From positions 744,001 through 808,000 of the forward strand of contig JAHDVF020001349.1 in NCBI GenBank assembly GCA_022606425.2: a stretch of 64,000 bases of DNA, given 5' to 3'. Under the pieces are notes generated by a model. The model had not been told where the DNA came from, ran no database searches, and saw only the letters and a list, made by a program, of their open reading frames with translations. Both the position numbers and the translations under genes were made by a program. Of this stretch, positions 10,001-25,000 are shown in pieces (within the stretch, counting starts at the first letter, position 1; every line of letters begins with the position of its first letter). The stretch comes from Lepidostoma basale (lineage: Eukaryota; Arthropoda; Insecta; Trichoptera; Lepidostomatidae).

Positions 10001-13000
10001 GTTTTGCCGACTTTCTGACGTTTTCAGGGGCGTCGGGTGTAGATACAGAGATTGTAGTAATAAATCTCCGGTCGAAGATGACGTCATGTGAAGGGAAAGG
10101 GTTCTCTATTTATAGCTGATTGTGTACCATATTTGACCTTTCAAAGAGTACCGTTTGAGTTGCTTCTATTTACCTGATCAAAATGTCAGAACCAGTATGG
10201 TAATGTTGTAGAAAAACTAACACTATAAAATCGAACTAAAACAAAAATATTTTGAAAACTAATATACTTAAATATCCGCAATGACGAGTAGTCAATAATT
10301 TTTTATATATTGATTTTTTATTGAGCAATGATGTAAAACTACATGTCAAATAATTTATATGAATAAAAACGTTCGTTTTCTAGAAGTTTTATTATATTTC
10401 GCCTGTCTAAGGCATTATCAAATGTCTTAGATGTCACATTTGATAATGCCTTAGACAGATCATGTCATTCACATAAAGTATAAAAAAAAATCTGTAAAAA
10501 TTACGTTTTCATTCGTAATAATTAATTTTTGATACATAGAAACAAACGAGCATGAATGTCTCCTGTCCTATCAAGAAAGAGTCCTGGTGAATAGTATGTA
10601 TGAGGTATGCATGCGAAATGATCTGATGATGAATGTTAATAAGTCCAAGGTAATGATTTTTGAAAAAGAAGAAATCATGAAAATCTGCAACATTAGCGTG
10701 AATGGTGAAAATTTGGAGCAATTAGATGAGTTAGTGTATTTGGGTAGTATGTTTACAAAAGATGGGCGAGTGAAGAGGGATATTGAAAGAAGGGTTGGGG
10801 CAGGCAACAAAGTGAATGGTGCACTTAAAGTTGTCATCGCAAAGAAAAAAATATCCAAAAAAGCTAAAATGGCAGTGCACAATGGTGTTCTTGTACCGAC
10901 CCTTATGTATGGAAGCGAAGCATGGAACTGACAAAATAAGGATGAAAGTAGAATAAATGCAGTAGAAATGAGATCTCTTAGACGAATGTGTGGATACTCT
11001 GTGTATGATAGAGTGTCGAATGAAAATCCAAGAAGTGAATGCGGTGCGAATGATGGTGTTATGAACAAATTAATGAAAGGATCATTAAGATGGTTTGGAC
11101 ACATGGAAAGAATGAATGAAGAAAGAGACTGGTAAAAAATTGTATGTTAACGATTTGAAATAAACGACATCTGAGGTGTGGACGAGCTGTTTCGAGCGGC
11201 GCAGGACAGGGACAGGTTCGCCGAGGTGATCGCCAACGTTGGGGGGACCCGACAGGGCACTTGAAGAAAAAGAAGAAGAACGATTTAAATGGAACTAAAA
11301 TAGAGGAAGACCGAGGAAAACGTGGCACAATCAAATAAATCAAATGGAGTCAGAGAAATCGATGCGCGCTCATGACACGATGTATAAATGTTATGGAAGT
11401 GAGAGAAATATGTCAGGAAAGAAATTTTTGGCAGTCCATTATTTCTGCCTACCCCTTCGGGGAGACGGCGTGATGGTTAGTTAGTTAGTTAATTAGTTAT
11501 ATTTATATTATTTATATGCAAATTTTCAACGCCGTTGCAGCAGCGTTAAAATTCATACATTGAAGAAGGGAAGTTTGTGTCCCGAAACATGTTTGTGAAA
11601 AGTGTTGTGATAATAATAATAATAATATGCTAACTTTTAAAGCGCAGTTTTTGTGATGTAATCACCTCAAGGGCGTGATGGTTAGTTAGTTAGTTAGATG
11701 TCCGTTTGGAAGATTTGCTTCGCTTTCTGTTCAAAAAATACCTTTCATATTCCTACAGAGTGGTGTCGGTTACATTTCAGGTTACTGCAGCCGCGAGCTC
11801 CGCAGGCTGGAGCCCCCGGTCCCCGCGCGGGGGCTGTGCCGCTTCGCGCGCGCCTGGTCCCGGCTTCTGGCCGCCCTGGGCGCGCTGGCGGGCGCGGCGC
11901 GCGCGCTGGCGGCACGCTGGACGCGCTCAGCGGGGCCGCGCGCGCCGCTGGCTCGGGGAGGTGGCCGCGCCCTCCGAGCCCTGGCCGGACCCGCTCGCCG
12001 TGGCGGCCCTCGCTGTGTTGTGCCTTATGTTCATGTGCGGCTTGGAGGTAAAATATATTTTAAAATTCGTTAAAAAACACCTCAGCGTTGTGTCCCTGGC
12101 AGATAATCTATTTCCTTCGTGTTATAATGTTCCGGCTGAAGGTTTCCATGGTTTCCAGGTGTAAGGCACATGTCGTAACATATAGAGATAACCCATGGAC
12201 CACAGATCTTGACTGAGTCAGCTTGTAAACTTTTTATTTAGATTTTAATTTGCAATACAGACAATTTTATAATAATTAATAATATTTTATCGTGTTTCAA
12301 TCATATATTGGGTTGATGCAAAAGTTATGACCGTTTTTTATGATCCTAGGTAAAAAAAAAATTTCTTCGGAAATGATGAATAGTACTTATTTTAAATGAT
12401 TCCATTGTATAAAGGATACTTTCCCTCTACTTTCTATTCAGTTTTGGCCTGGCCAGAGTACAGTGAAGAGCCCTTGTATTTTTTCAAAATGTCGGTCGAT
12501 AAAGTGCATTTACGTCTTTGTTTACTTTATGAATTCCGTAAAGACAATACCGCGAGTGTGGCAACCAAAAACATTTGCGAAGTGTATGGAGTAGATGTCA
12601 TCAAAGTTCGACAGGTACGAAGATGGTTAACAAATTTCCGATCTGGGGATTTTTCACTAATTGATAAACCACGTACCGGGCGGCCATTGAAGTCTCATGA
12701 CGACAAGTTAAAAGTCATAATTGACACCAATCCACGTCTAACCACCAGGGAGATCGAGTCGATGATGGGAGTTAACCAAACAACCGTATTAAGACATTTG
12801 AAGCCTATGAGGATGGTTTCGCGGTACGATGTTTGGATACCTCATCAATTGTCGGCTGCCAATTTATTGGATCGTGTTGCAACGTGCGTTGCTTTGAGTG
12901 CGAGACAAAAACATAAACCTTTTTTGCATCGTTTGGTTACGGGAGATGAGAAATGGGTCGTGTACAACAACGTGAAAAGAAAAAGATATTGGGCTATGCC

Positions 13001-16000
13001 TGGACAAGCCCCATTAACAACTTCGAAGGCCGAAATTTATAAAAAAAAGTTATGCTTTGTTTTTGGTGGGATTGTAAGGGTATTGTGTATTTTGAACTCT
13101 TGGAACGCAATCAGACAATTAAAGCAGAACACTATTGTCAGCAATCATTCAAATTGAACGTCGCGTCGCCCTTCAAAAGAATTGGTAAACAGAAAAGGGG
13201 TAGTGTTTCATCACGACAACGCTAGACCACATGTGGATATGACGACCCAACACAAGCTAAATGAGTTGAATTGGGATGTTATCAAGCATCCACCGTATTT
13301 TCCAGATCTTGCTCCTTCCGATTTTTATTTATTCCGATCACTGCAAAAAAATTTAAATGATAAAAAAATTGACCTCGACCACCATATTCTTTTTCTAAAT
13401 AATTTACACCCTGCATGCATTTCGTCTCTATTGAGATACAATTAATTCTTAAAATCTAATAACTTTTTGCTGGTTCTTGGGATGCCACTCGGGCCTTTAA
13501 TGTGGTAGTTTCTTTCCACATTTTTGTATAAATTGAACCGAATTACTGTATACATTTTTTTTGCTTTTGATTCTTATGACATGTGATAAGTAGCTTTCTA
13601 TCGCCATTCTTATTGTCACGTGAATTTTATCAGACCAAAGACAGCTTGAGAATTATTTTCACACTTTTATCGCCGAGAATCGTATCCGAGACCTTCGGTG
13701 CGGCAGTCAAAACTATTGTCACTCTGCCATGAAAGTCGACTAATTAATAATATCCTTGAGATAAACACCAGCAAGAATAATATTTTAGAATCTAATAAAA
13801 ATAGTGAAAAGGAGTGTCTTCATCTCGGAGGTCCTCAAAAAAACAATTTATTCCGCTCGTTTTTTTTGTCACTACAATATTAAGGTACTCGTATGTCAGA
13901 TTCAAAGAGGTATTTTTTTTTTAAAGAATAACACGACCTTCACCGTGCTTCTCATCAGCTCAGTGGTGTCTGGAGTCATATTCTTCGTGGCGGTGGGGAG
14001 TATCGGGGCCAATGCCGTCAACTGGAATCAGCAAATTTTTCTTCCTAATGGCTGGAACGGGGTAACTTACGCTATTTTATTTGGTAATCTATAAACCAGT
14101 TGTGGGCGCTAGCGCCACTTTTTTAAATGTTCTTGATATAAGTATAAATAAACCCATACAAAAATCAACGCTATGTTATGATGGTTCCGTTAAAGAATAT
14201 AGATTTTCAATTGAGATACTGTCATTTATAATACAAAGTCGTCAATATTTCTACATTAGCGACATCTCTGAACTATCAATAGCAGTTACCAATTTGAAAT
14301 TTGAAACTAGCCAAATTAATAAAGAATAGCCGCATCTCTTTCTTATGTCATGTGTTTTATTAGAATATCTGATGTATTTGAATAATTTTCGCGTAAAGGT
14401 ATGTGCATAATCATGGTTTTAATTTAAGTTATTTGTACAAATTACTAGTTATAATATTTCATTTGCTTTTACATAATTAAAAATAAAACGTACTCCGATT
14501 GATAAATGTCATTTTCGTTATGTGTATCTTATATTTAATTATTTTGCTACACATAATCAATTATTAATCATGACCAGTTTCAGGAAACAAGTATTAATTA
14601 ATTGTGAATCATCTTTTTATTCTTCAGAGGGTTGCTCCATCTGTAAGGTGGATTCCCAGCTGCCTTCCATATTTTAGAAAGTCTTCCACGAAGATGAGTC
14701 CCGTCAGGCTGATTATGTAGTGCAATTCAGGGGAGTTTGGTGGTGTCCATTTTTCGGTCATGGCCGTACCAGTCCTTTCTTCGCTGTCTATTCCATCTTA
14801 CAATATCCTCAACCTCACATATCTCTCTTATTGCGGTGTTCCTCTTGTGATCACTTAGATTTTTGCCTGTTATCATTCCCAGCGTCTAAATCTCTACAGT
14901 CTACAAAAGTTGTTTGGTTCTGACTGTGTCTGCCCTTGCTTCGATGCCACAAGTTATTATTAGTCTTACACATGCTTTATAAATTCTCATCTTACTCTTA
15001 GTGGCCGTGTCTTTATTTTTCAAATGATGGTTTTTGGAGCACCAGAAGATTGCAGCTATTTTGTATATAACAAAAGAATAAGTAGTATTAAACATATTGT
15101 ATATTTTTTCCCCTTTCAGTTAATTCTATCTGCTGGATCGTGCATTTACGCCTTTCCAGCCATTCTACCAATCACGGGAACACTTCTGAAGAAATTTCAG
15201 TGCGCAGTTCTGATTCTGCTTCCTCTCGTTTGCATGATGGCCATCACCACAGTCTACAACTTCCTGGTTCCATTCCGGTAAAATAATACCCATTTTAAAT
15301 TTATTTGTAAATTAATATATTCATCCAATGTTAATATGTGTTTAGATGAAAAGATTGAAAGTATTAGTTTATCGAGACAAGCAAGGTGAAGATATTCATT
15401 TTTGATGAACAAAGGCTTTAATAATGTGGAATTCCATAATGACGATTTTTTTCTCGGCATATTTCGAAGGTTTTTACGTGTTCATCATTGTGATAGCGAT
15501 ATAACACATTGTTCACTAGATGATGAAGGTGTACAACCTTCGAAACATGTCGAGAAAAAACAAACTCATAAGTGGAAACGACAGTGTTCCAAATCGGCGA
15601 CTTAAATGTTTTTATATTTGTAATATCTATTTGAAAATTTAATCAACTAACCATCACACCGTTTCAGCGGAGGGTTAGGCAGAGAGGATGGACCATCATA
15701 TGGCTCTGTCTTGATGTACCTCTCGAGCCTCCTCTATATTCATATATCATAACATGTACACTCTTCTGAATAACTTTTTGGAAACATTGTATTATTACAA
15801 CACTTTTTGCGCTTTTTACAAACATGTTTCGGGCCACAAACTTCCCTTCTTTAGTGTAGGAATTTTAACAGTTAAATGAAAGTTATATACTGAATCTGTT
15901 TTCAATGCGGCAACACGACTTATAAAAGATGTTACTAAAAACTTGCATATTTCACAACATCTAAAAGATCTTCACTGGCTCAAGTGTCCTGAAAGATTCC

Positions 16001-19000
16001 CCATCAAACATAAGAGGAATAGCCACATGAGCTGAACCTCCGTAAGCCAGAAGATCCAAGGTTTTTAAAGTGATTCACGGAATAGCACCAGCCTATATAT
16101 CTGAACTTTGTGTTGCTGATAGCCCTAACTTGCGGCAATCTACGCTTCGATCAGCAAACTCCTCCGCAATAGGCAGATTAGTTGAGCCAAAGCGCAACCC
16201 CTGGACGAATTTCGGAGATCGGGCTTTCGCAGTGGCAGGTCCGCCAGGCTGGAATATGCTTCATGCACGCCTCAGATGCATTGACAATCCGACAGATTTT
16301 AAATCTCACCTAAAAACCCACCTTTTCAAAATATCGCATAAAATGTAAACAACGGTTATCTGATTGCTGGTGTCACATACAGCTCTCATGACTAAAAACA
16401 TTGTCAAAGCGCGCTTGAGGTGAGCTATTCACGAAAACGGCTCTATACAATTAGTCTAATTATTATTATTATACGAGTAAATGAGGAGTGAAAAAATGGA
16501 AGGGGGGGGGATTAAATTTAGCCGCAGGGTAAATTGTTGTTTAGTTAGAATTACGAGACAGGGGAAATAAATCAATTATGGGACTAGAAGTTAAGTTTAC
16601 TTGGTTGTTTATAATAATATCTTCATTGTTTTTAATGACCTTTTTATTTTCCATAATTTCTAGACTATTTAATGTTATATTTCTATTATTTATGTGTAAA
16701 ATTTCAACGCCGTTGTAGCAGCGTTAAAATTCATACATTGAAGAAGGGAAGTTTGTGTCCCGAAACATGTTTGTGAAAACTATTGTGGTAAAAATAATAA
16801 TAATATGCTAACTTTTAAAGCGCCGTTTTTGTGATGTAATCACCTCAAGGGTGCATTAAGACGTGTTTTAAATCTAAATGTGAACGCTGCATCTGATTGA
16901 TATTCGCGATCAATTAAAAAGTGTAATAGAAAAAAATATGCAAGTTTTAAATTGGGTATGAAATATAAAAAAGATGGGTTTTCAGCTTAGATCTGAAATC
17001 TGTCAGATCATTTATACATCTGAGGTGTGAAGGAAGATTGTTCCAAGCTGATGGACCGGCTACCGCAAACGCTCGATCCCCGAAATTCGTATTTTCAAAA
17101 AAGTTATTCAAATGTGAATCCACAACACATAGTGATGGCGAATATAGAAGAAATGCACGCTCTTCGATTTTTCTGACTTCTAATTTGGCCGTCTTTGAAA
17201 AAATTAAGGAATTTAAATTTAATTTTGAGTCCAACCTGCGATTTTCCTTTACTGCTTCGCAACCAAAAATATAATATAAATTATTGTTGTGCCAGGGAGT
17301 ATAGCGAATCCGCTGTGCCCTTGGTGGGCGTGTTCTCCCGCCATCCACCTGCGTGGGCCAGTCCAGGAGTGGCGTCCTTCACGCTGGTGGGCCTCGCACT
17401 AGCCATGAGCGAAGTGCTCCCACGAGCGACAGCCGCCATGGCCTCACTCGCCGGACCTGACTGGCGCGTCCTCACACGGGTGCTTACCTACGAGAGTACC
17501 ACCACGGGCAGTCAGGTGCTCGCCGTGTTTAGTGCAGGTAAGAATATAACATTTAACTGACAAACCATCTCCTGAAAGGGTAGGCAGAAAGGATGGACTG
17601 CCACACTGTTCTTTCCTGACATAGTTCTGTTGCTTCCTCAATTCATCCCCACACGTGGCCTCACAATGCCTCAAGACTAAAGTCTTCAGCCAGTGCGTCT
17701 TGCCAGTCATGACCTACGGAGCCGAGACGTGGACACTGACAAAAGGTCTAGTCTACAGATTCAAGGTCGCCAAGCGCGCCATGGAAAGAGCCATGCTTGG
17801 AATAACCTTGAGGGAGAGATTAAGAAACGAATTCATTCGTCAATAAACCAAGGTGACTGTAGTGGCTCTGCGGATGGGCCGGCTGAAGTGGCGATGGGCT
17901 GGACATATCTTTCAGAGAATCGATGGTCGATGGGGGAGACGGGTTCTGGATTGGAGATCGCGTATAGGATTCCGCAGAGTTGGACGTCCCCCTGCCCGGG
18001 GGACCGATGATCTGAAGAGGATTGCTGGACATAGATGGATGGGAGCGGCAATGGACAGGGGGCGGTGGCGGGCTTTGGGAAAGGCCTACATTCAGTAGTG
18101 GATGGCAGACGGCTGATGATGATGATGATGACACGTGGCCAACATATAATATTTTTTTTAAAATATATATATTTTTTTGTACTTTTATACTCCTATGGCC
18201 ATACAACTCTTGAAGAGTTTTAGCATCCTTGATGATTTTCCGCCAATCTCCTCGATCCTGCGCCTTTTGCTCCCAGCAGTCCGATTCGCCCAACCTAGCC
18301 AGGTCAACCAGAATATTGTCCATTAGGCTTAGAAATTTCATGGTAGAAGTAAATAATGAAAATAAAAACATAATGTAATTTTTTTGTTGAAACCCACTAA
18401 TGTTTGTATCTTCGACCTGTTTCGGCAGGTTTCTCCCATCTTCTGGAAAAATAAAAAAATAATTTTTATTTTTTATTTTCATTATTTAATATTTGATTTA
18501 TTTGATTGTGCCGCATTTTCCTCGGTCTTCCTCTATTTCTAGTTCGATTAACATTGTTTACATATACTATCTTTACCATTAATTTTTTCCATGCGTCCAA
18601 ACCATCTTAATGATTTTATTTTTGTATACTACAGGTCGTTTGAACCCAATTACTGTATACTATTTTTATTTTAGCTATTATATTGATTCTCATAACATGT
18701 GATAGGTAGCCAATCTATCGCCATTTTATTGTCACGTGAATTCTACACCAAACCAAGTACAGTTTAACAATCACACTGCCATCGCCGGGAATCGAACCCG
18801 GGACCTTCGGTATGGAAGTCAGAGCTCTTACCACTCTGCCACGAAGGTCGCCAATATTTATAATAGTAAACACGATGGTTGAGTGGTTTTACTTGGATTA
18901 AATTTATATAAATAGTGACAAATTTGTTTCGCCTTGCGAGGTGATAGTGCATAGTATTCACTCAAAATGAACCTAATCGCCAAACAGTGTGTCCTTATAT

Positions 19001-22000
19001 TTATTTATATTTATTAAATATAAATCAATACAAGGACTCACTGTTTGGTGATTAGGTTCAGTTTGAGAACGCCTTCACAAGGCAAAACAAATTTGTCACT
19101 ATTTATTAGGTGTATAACTTTGCTTCCGCCGTTTTTTCCGAAATTCGAGGCTTTATCGTAAAAAACTGGTTATACATTTATGATTCAAAGTATTGTCCAT
19201 CGCTGGCCACTACGGGCAGCATACGAATCCCGCGTTGAAAAAACTGGTCATCTTTTGAAGCGATCCACGAATCGATCCAATTTTTTACTTCTTCATAAGA
19301 CCGGAAGTGCTGGTCAGCTAGGCCGTGTGCCATTGATCGAAACAAGTGATAGTCCGAGGGAGCAACGTCTGGAGAATACGGCGGGTGGGGTAGGACTTCC
19401 CATTTCAAAGTTTCCAAGTATGTCTTGACCACTTTCGCAACATGGGGTCGAGCAATGTCATGCTGTAAAATCACTTTATCATGTCTCTCGTTGTATTGCG
19501 GCCGTTTGTCTTTCAATGCTCGGCTCAAACGCATTAATTGCGTTCGATAACGATCGCCTGTGATTGTTTCAGTCGGTTTTAACAACTCATAATACACTAC
19601 GCCGAGCTGGTCCCACCAAATACTGAGCATAACCTTGGAACCGTGAATATTTGGTTTGGCCGTCGACGTGGAAGCATGGCCGGGATATCCCCATGATTTT
19701 CTGCGCTTGGGATTATCGTAATGAACCCATTTCTCGTCCCCAGTCACAATGCGATGCAGAAATCCCTTCCGTCTTTGCCTTGCAAGCAGCTGTTCACAAA
19801 CACACAAACGCCGTTCAACATCTCTCGGCTTCAACTCGTACGGCACCCAATTTCCTTGTTTCTGAATCATTCCCATGACTTTCAGGCGTTTTGAAATGGC
19901 TGGTTGCGTCACTCCCAATGATCCTGCCAATTCTTGTTGCGTTTGACACGAGTCTTGATCAAGTAATGCCTCCAATTCTGCATCTTCGAAAACCTTCTCT
20001 CTTCCACCGCCATGCTGGTCTTCGACGTTAAAATCACCGTTCTTGAAGCGTTGAAACCACTCTCGGCACGTTCTTTCACTAATAGCGGCCTCACCATAGG
20101 TATTTGAGAGCATTCGATGAGCTTCAGCCGCAGATTTCTTCATATTAAAGCATAAAATTAAAACCTCCCGCAAATGTCGAGAATTTGGCTCGTAAGCTGA
20201 CATGTTTAATCGGGAATAACTTTATAATGCAGACACAAATCGACTAATATTTCGATGGCGTTATGTTTATACAAATACTTAAGCTTATTGTATGACATCT
20301 ATGATCTATTTATTCCAACTACCACTTACCGCTGCTGCCATCTATTGCAAAACGGCGGAAGCAAAGTTATACACCTAATATATAAATTAAATCCAAGTAA
20401 AACTACTAAACAATAGTGTTTACTATTATAAATTAATTACTTATGCAGTTTTACAAAACTCATACCTACCTCAACCATCAATACATCATTATGATCCTTT
20501 CATTATTTTGTTTCAAATCAAATCAAATCAATTCACTTTATTTACTCAACAGACATTACAAACAGCATAAATGTTTAAGGCATCTATTGAGTACAGGTAG
20601 AATATTACATAAATACAACATAATAAACAACAACAAACCATCACGCCGTTCCCCCGCTGGGATAGGCAGAGAGAATGGACCGCCACACAACTCTATCCTG
20701 ACATACCTCTCTAGCTTCCTCCACATTCATACAGAGAGTCATACACGCACGTCCATTCTTCCGGCTTCTTTAAAATTTGATTAATTTGATCATGCCATGT
20801 TTTCCTCGGTCTACCTCAACTCCGTACTCCATTTAAATCGTTAACGTATACTTTTTTAACCATTCTTTCTTCACCCATGCGCTCCATATGTCCGAACCAA
20901 CGCAGCAATCCTTTCATAATTTCAACAAAACACTTTTAATTCACCTCTTATATTTGCATTTGACACTTAGTGTCGAATTCAAATATAATAGGTAAATGTA
21001 GTGGAATGAAAGTGTTATGAACAAAATAATGAATGTGTCATTAATATTGTCCGGACATGTGGAAAGAATGAATGAAGAAATAATGCTCTTTCTATGACTC
21101 ATACTGATGTTTCCTTATTAATAAGAAGCCATGTATTATCTTAGGCAGCTTGTCAGCAATTTTGGCCTTCGCCTGTCCGATGACCCACCTCGTGAAGCTG
21201 ACCTGCGCTGGACAGATGCTGGTCTGGATCTTGGAAACAGGAACTCTTCTGCATCTGCGGAGTCAGCCAGAGATACAGGAAGAGGAACCATCAGGTAATA
21301 GATGGCTAACTTGAAATATCTTCCATTGATGATTCATCTCTCATCAGATCAGGTTATTTTGCTCATTTGGGAAAATCGAATTTCCGATCTTTGCCGAACG
21401 AGCTAAACAAAAAAGAAGGGTCACCAATGATTTCAATATTCATTTTGCGTTTCAATATTCGACTTTAATTTAGTTTAACCATCTCGTGGACTCCATTTAC
21501 ATCTCATGGACCCCCAATATTTTTTTTACAATTGTCGTAGACCCCTTGCAAGTTGTCGTAGACCCCTAGGAGTCTAAATAGACCACTTTGGGAATCACTG
21601 TCATAAAATATTATAAAACTTCTAAAAAATAGATGTTTTCATTTGTATCAATTGCTTATTTTATTGTTGTGATCCAATAAGTCTTGACTTCCAGCGGATG
21701 TTCGGTACAAGCGTTTGGCGGGGGCCCAGGCGCCCCCCGCAAGACCCTCCCGTGGGGCCCGTCTAGCAGCTGGACTCTGGTTCCTGCCGCGCTCCGTTAG
21801 GCAGCAGGGTCTCCCGGACGCACACAAACTGAGGAAGGGTAAGTCTTTATGCGTATCAAATCAATTGACTTTCAACGAGATGGAGCAATACGCATACTAC
21901 TTGCATGTATTAACACCTTAAGAAGCTTCATTGGCTGAAATATCCAAAAAGAATCCCTACAATTTAAGCACTGTTGGACGGTTTTAAGGCGTTACATGGA

Positions 22001-25000
22001 ATAGCACCAGCTCATATATTTGAACATTGCATCACCGAGAACTTGAATGCGAAGCGATCAGCTAAGTCTTCTGGAATTGGGTAGATTGTCTGTGCCGAAA
22101 CACTGTTGGAGCCTTTGCTGTAGCGGGGCCTTCCTGCAGACATTAATAACCCTCCCAGAGTTTAGATGGAGACTCAAAATACACCTCTCCTAATTATCCT
22201 ATTCTGATGTAAATGTTGATGGACTGCATCAGGTGCAGCCCTCATAATAAATATGTTTATTTTTAACTACAATAGTTCATGTTGACCTTTGTGGCAGAGT
22301 GGTATGAGCTCTGACTTCCATACCGAAGGTCCCGGGTTGAATTCCTGTCTTTGGTCTGGTGTAGAATTCTCGTGACAATAAAATGGCGATTGATTGGCTA
22401 CCTCCCACATGTCACGAGAATCAAAATATGTAATAGCTAAAATAAATTGTATACAGTAATTGGGTTCAAATAACCTGGACAAATGGAAAATACAAGGAAA
22501 ATAAAAATAATAAAAATGGAGCCCTTTCTACAGAGATGATTAATTCATAAAAATGGTGTTCTATATGTCATTTCACCGGAAGGGTAGGCAAAGAGAATGG
22601 ACTGACACTACTTTATCCTGACACACCTCTCTAATTTCCTCTAAATTCATACAGCGAGTCATACATACACATCGATTCTTCCGACTTCTAACATGGCGGA
22701 TCTTCACAATTGCCATGTTTTCCTCGTTCTTCCTCGACTCCGTACTCCATTAGCATCGTTATACTTTCTTAACCATCCTTTCTTCATCCATGTTCTGTAT
22801 TCAAAATAACACTTGTTTCCTTTATAATTTAGGTGGTGAAGAAAGAGAGTGCCTTCTACTAGACGAATACGCAACAGCTCGTCCGGAGATCGCCGAGTCT
22901 GAGCACTCGGAAGTGTCGGACCACGCAGCCTCTTCCAGCGAAGGGGAATCTACTACCGACATTGACGCGGTGGTGAAGGAGTACAAGGATAGAATCACGG
23001 TAATTCAAACTCAGCAAAAATATGTTTGATGGTCTAAAAACAAAACATTTGTCTCTTAGTGAGATCTTGATTTATATCTTCGATTCGTAAATCACGTTGT
23101 TTGCCGGAGGGGTAGGCAGAGAGGATGGATTGCCACGGTGTTTTATCCTGACATAACTCTCGTCGATTGTTTCTACTTCAAACATGGCCGCCCTTCAGTA
23201 ATTGATTGCCATGTCTTCCTTGGCCTTCGACTTCTTGTCCCATTCACACTACTTGTATACATCTTTTTAACCATTCTTCCCTCATCCATTTCTTCAATAT
23301 GTCCAATTTCTTAATTTTATTTAACACGCATTTATCCGCCTTACATTCCTTTCTTACTTCATCATTAGATATTCTATTAGGTTGATGCAAAAGTTATGAC
23401 CGTTTTTTACATATACAATTAAACATTTTTTTTTAGATTTGTATTATTTACTTAATCAATTATATAATTTCCATCAGTTCTTATAACCTTCTCCCATCTT
23501 TCTATCAACTTATTAATACCATTAGTGTAAAATTCCGTGGATTTTGATGCGAAAAATGTAGCAAGGGATGTTTTTACCTGCTCTATTGTATCAAATTTTT
23601 TATCATTAAATTTTTTTTGTAGTGATCGGAATAAATGAAAATCGGAAGGAACAAGATCTGGAGAATACGGTGGATGCTTGATAACATCCCAATTAAACTC
23701 ATTTAGCTTGTGTTGGGTCAACACATGTGGTCACCCGTTGTCGTGATGAAATACTACCCCTTTTCTGTTTACCAATTCTGGTCTATCCTTTTGAAGGACG
23801 ATGTTCAATTTGGATAATTGCTGACAATATCGTTCTGCTGTAATTGTTTGATTGCGTTCCAAGAGTTCAAAATACACAATACCCTTACAATCCCACCAAA
23901 CACAAAGCATTATCAATTAGTGAACAATCTCCAGATCGGAATTTTGTACACCATCTTCGTACCTGTCGAACTTTGATGACATCTGCTCCATACACTTCGC
24001 AAATGTTTTGGTTGCCACACTCGCGGTATCGTCTTTACGGAATTCATAATGTAAACAATGACGTAAATGCACTTTATTACCGACATTTTGAAAAAATACA
24101 AGGACTCTTCACTGTACTCTGGTCAGGCCAAAACTGAATAGAAAGTAGAGGGAAAGCATCATTTATACAATGGAATCATTTAAAAGAAGATACCATTCAT
24201 CATTTCTGAAGAATTTTTTTTTTACCTAGGATCATGAAAAACGGTCATAACTTTTGCATCAACCCAATATCATTAATTGTTTTTCTCACATTCTTCTTAG
24301 TGTACTCATTTCTATGGCATTTATCCTACTTTCATGCTTCTACTAACTCCAAGCTTCACTTTCATACATAAGGGTCGGCACTAGAACTCCATTGCGCACT
24401 GCCATCTTTGCTTCAGTCGATATATTTCTATTTGCAGTAATGACTTTGAGTGCACCATGTATTTTGTTTCCAGCTCCAACCCTTCTTCCGATATCTTTCT
24501 CCATTTTTCCATCTCTTGTAAACATGCTTAGAAATATTGGTGTATTAAAAAGTTTATGCTCCAATCGATTATCGTATTAATTTGTTCTGACATCCTACTT
24601 GGCCTATTAAGATAAATTCGGAATATTCATTATAAATTTTATCATTTTTATCATCATTATGGATGCACCTTTCAATGACTTCTGTGAGACATTTTGCCTT
24701 GTGAGGAATTGGATATTGATTCATCGATTTCATGTGTAAATTTGTAGGTGGTTTCTTCGACTCCAGACTCGAGTGGGGACTCCCTAGGAGTGCCAAATGC
24801 AGCATCAGGCAAGCGGGCAACAGCGGGAGCTGTCATAATTGTTGGAGCCTGCTTTGTGTTTTCGCTAGGCGTGGCTGTCTCACAACCCAACATCGTCTAT
24901 ACTGCCATTCCAGGTAAACATTTTTTAGCGGAATTAAGATGAATTTATTCTCAAAACTGCAGATATTAAAAACTATGCTCTTCTTCTTCTATTGTATTTG

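Noticed and set aside
9902..10087. Minus-strand 61-codon frame MTSSSTGDLLLQ... as a gene
   Set aside because: No start context, partner exon or domain was found; it may belong to an unclassified repeat.
11698..12164. Two long GC-rich open frames as independent genes
   Set aside because: They are partial readings of CAT exon 2 in shifted frames, running into intron sequence.
18779..18851. tRNA gene on the minus strand
   Set aside because: The A and B boxes are good, but the same tRNA-like head recurs with an attached repeat body at four other places, so it is a SINE head.
19180..19428. Plus-strand ORF inside the mariner
   Set aside because: The antisense shadow of the transposase.
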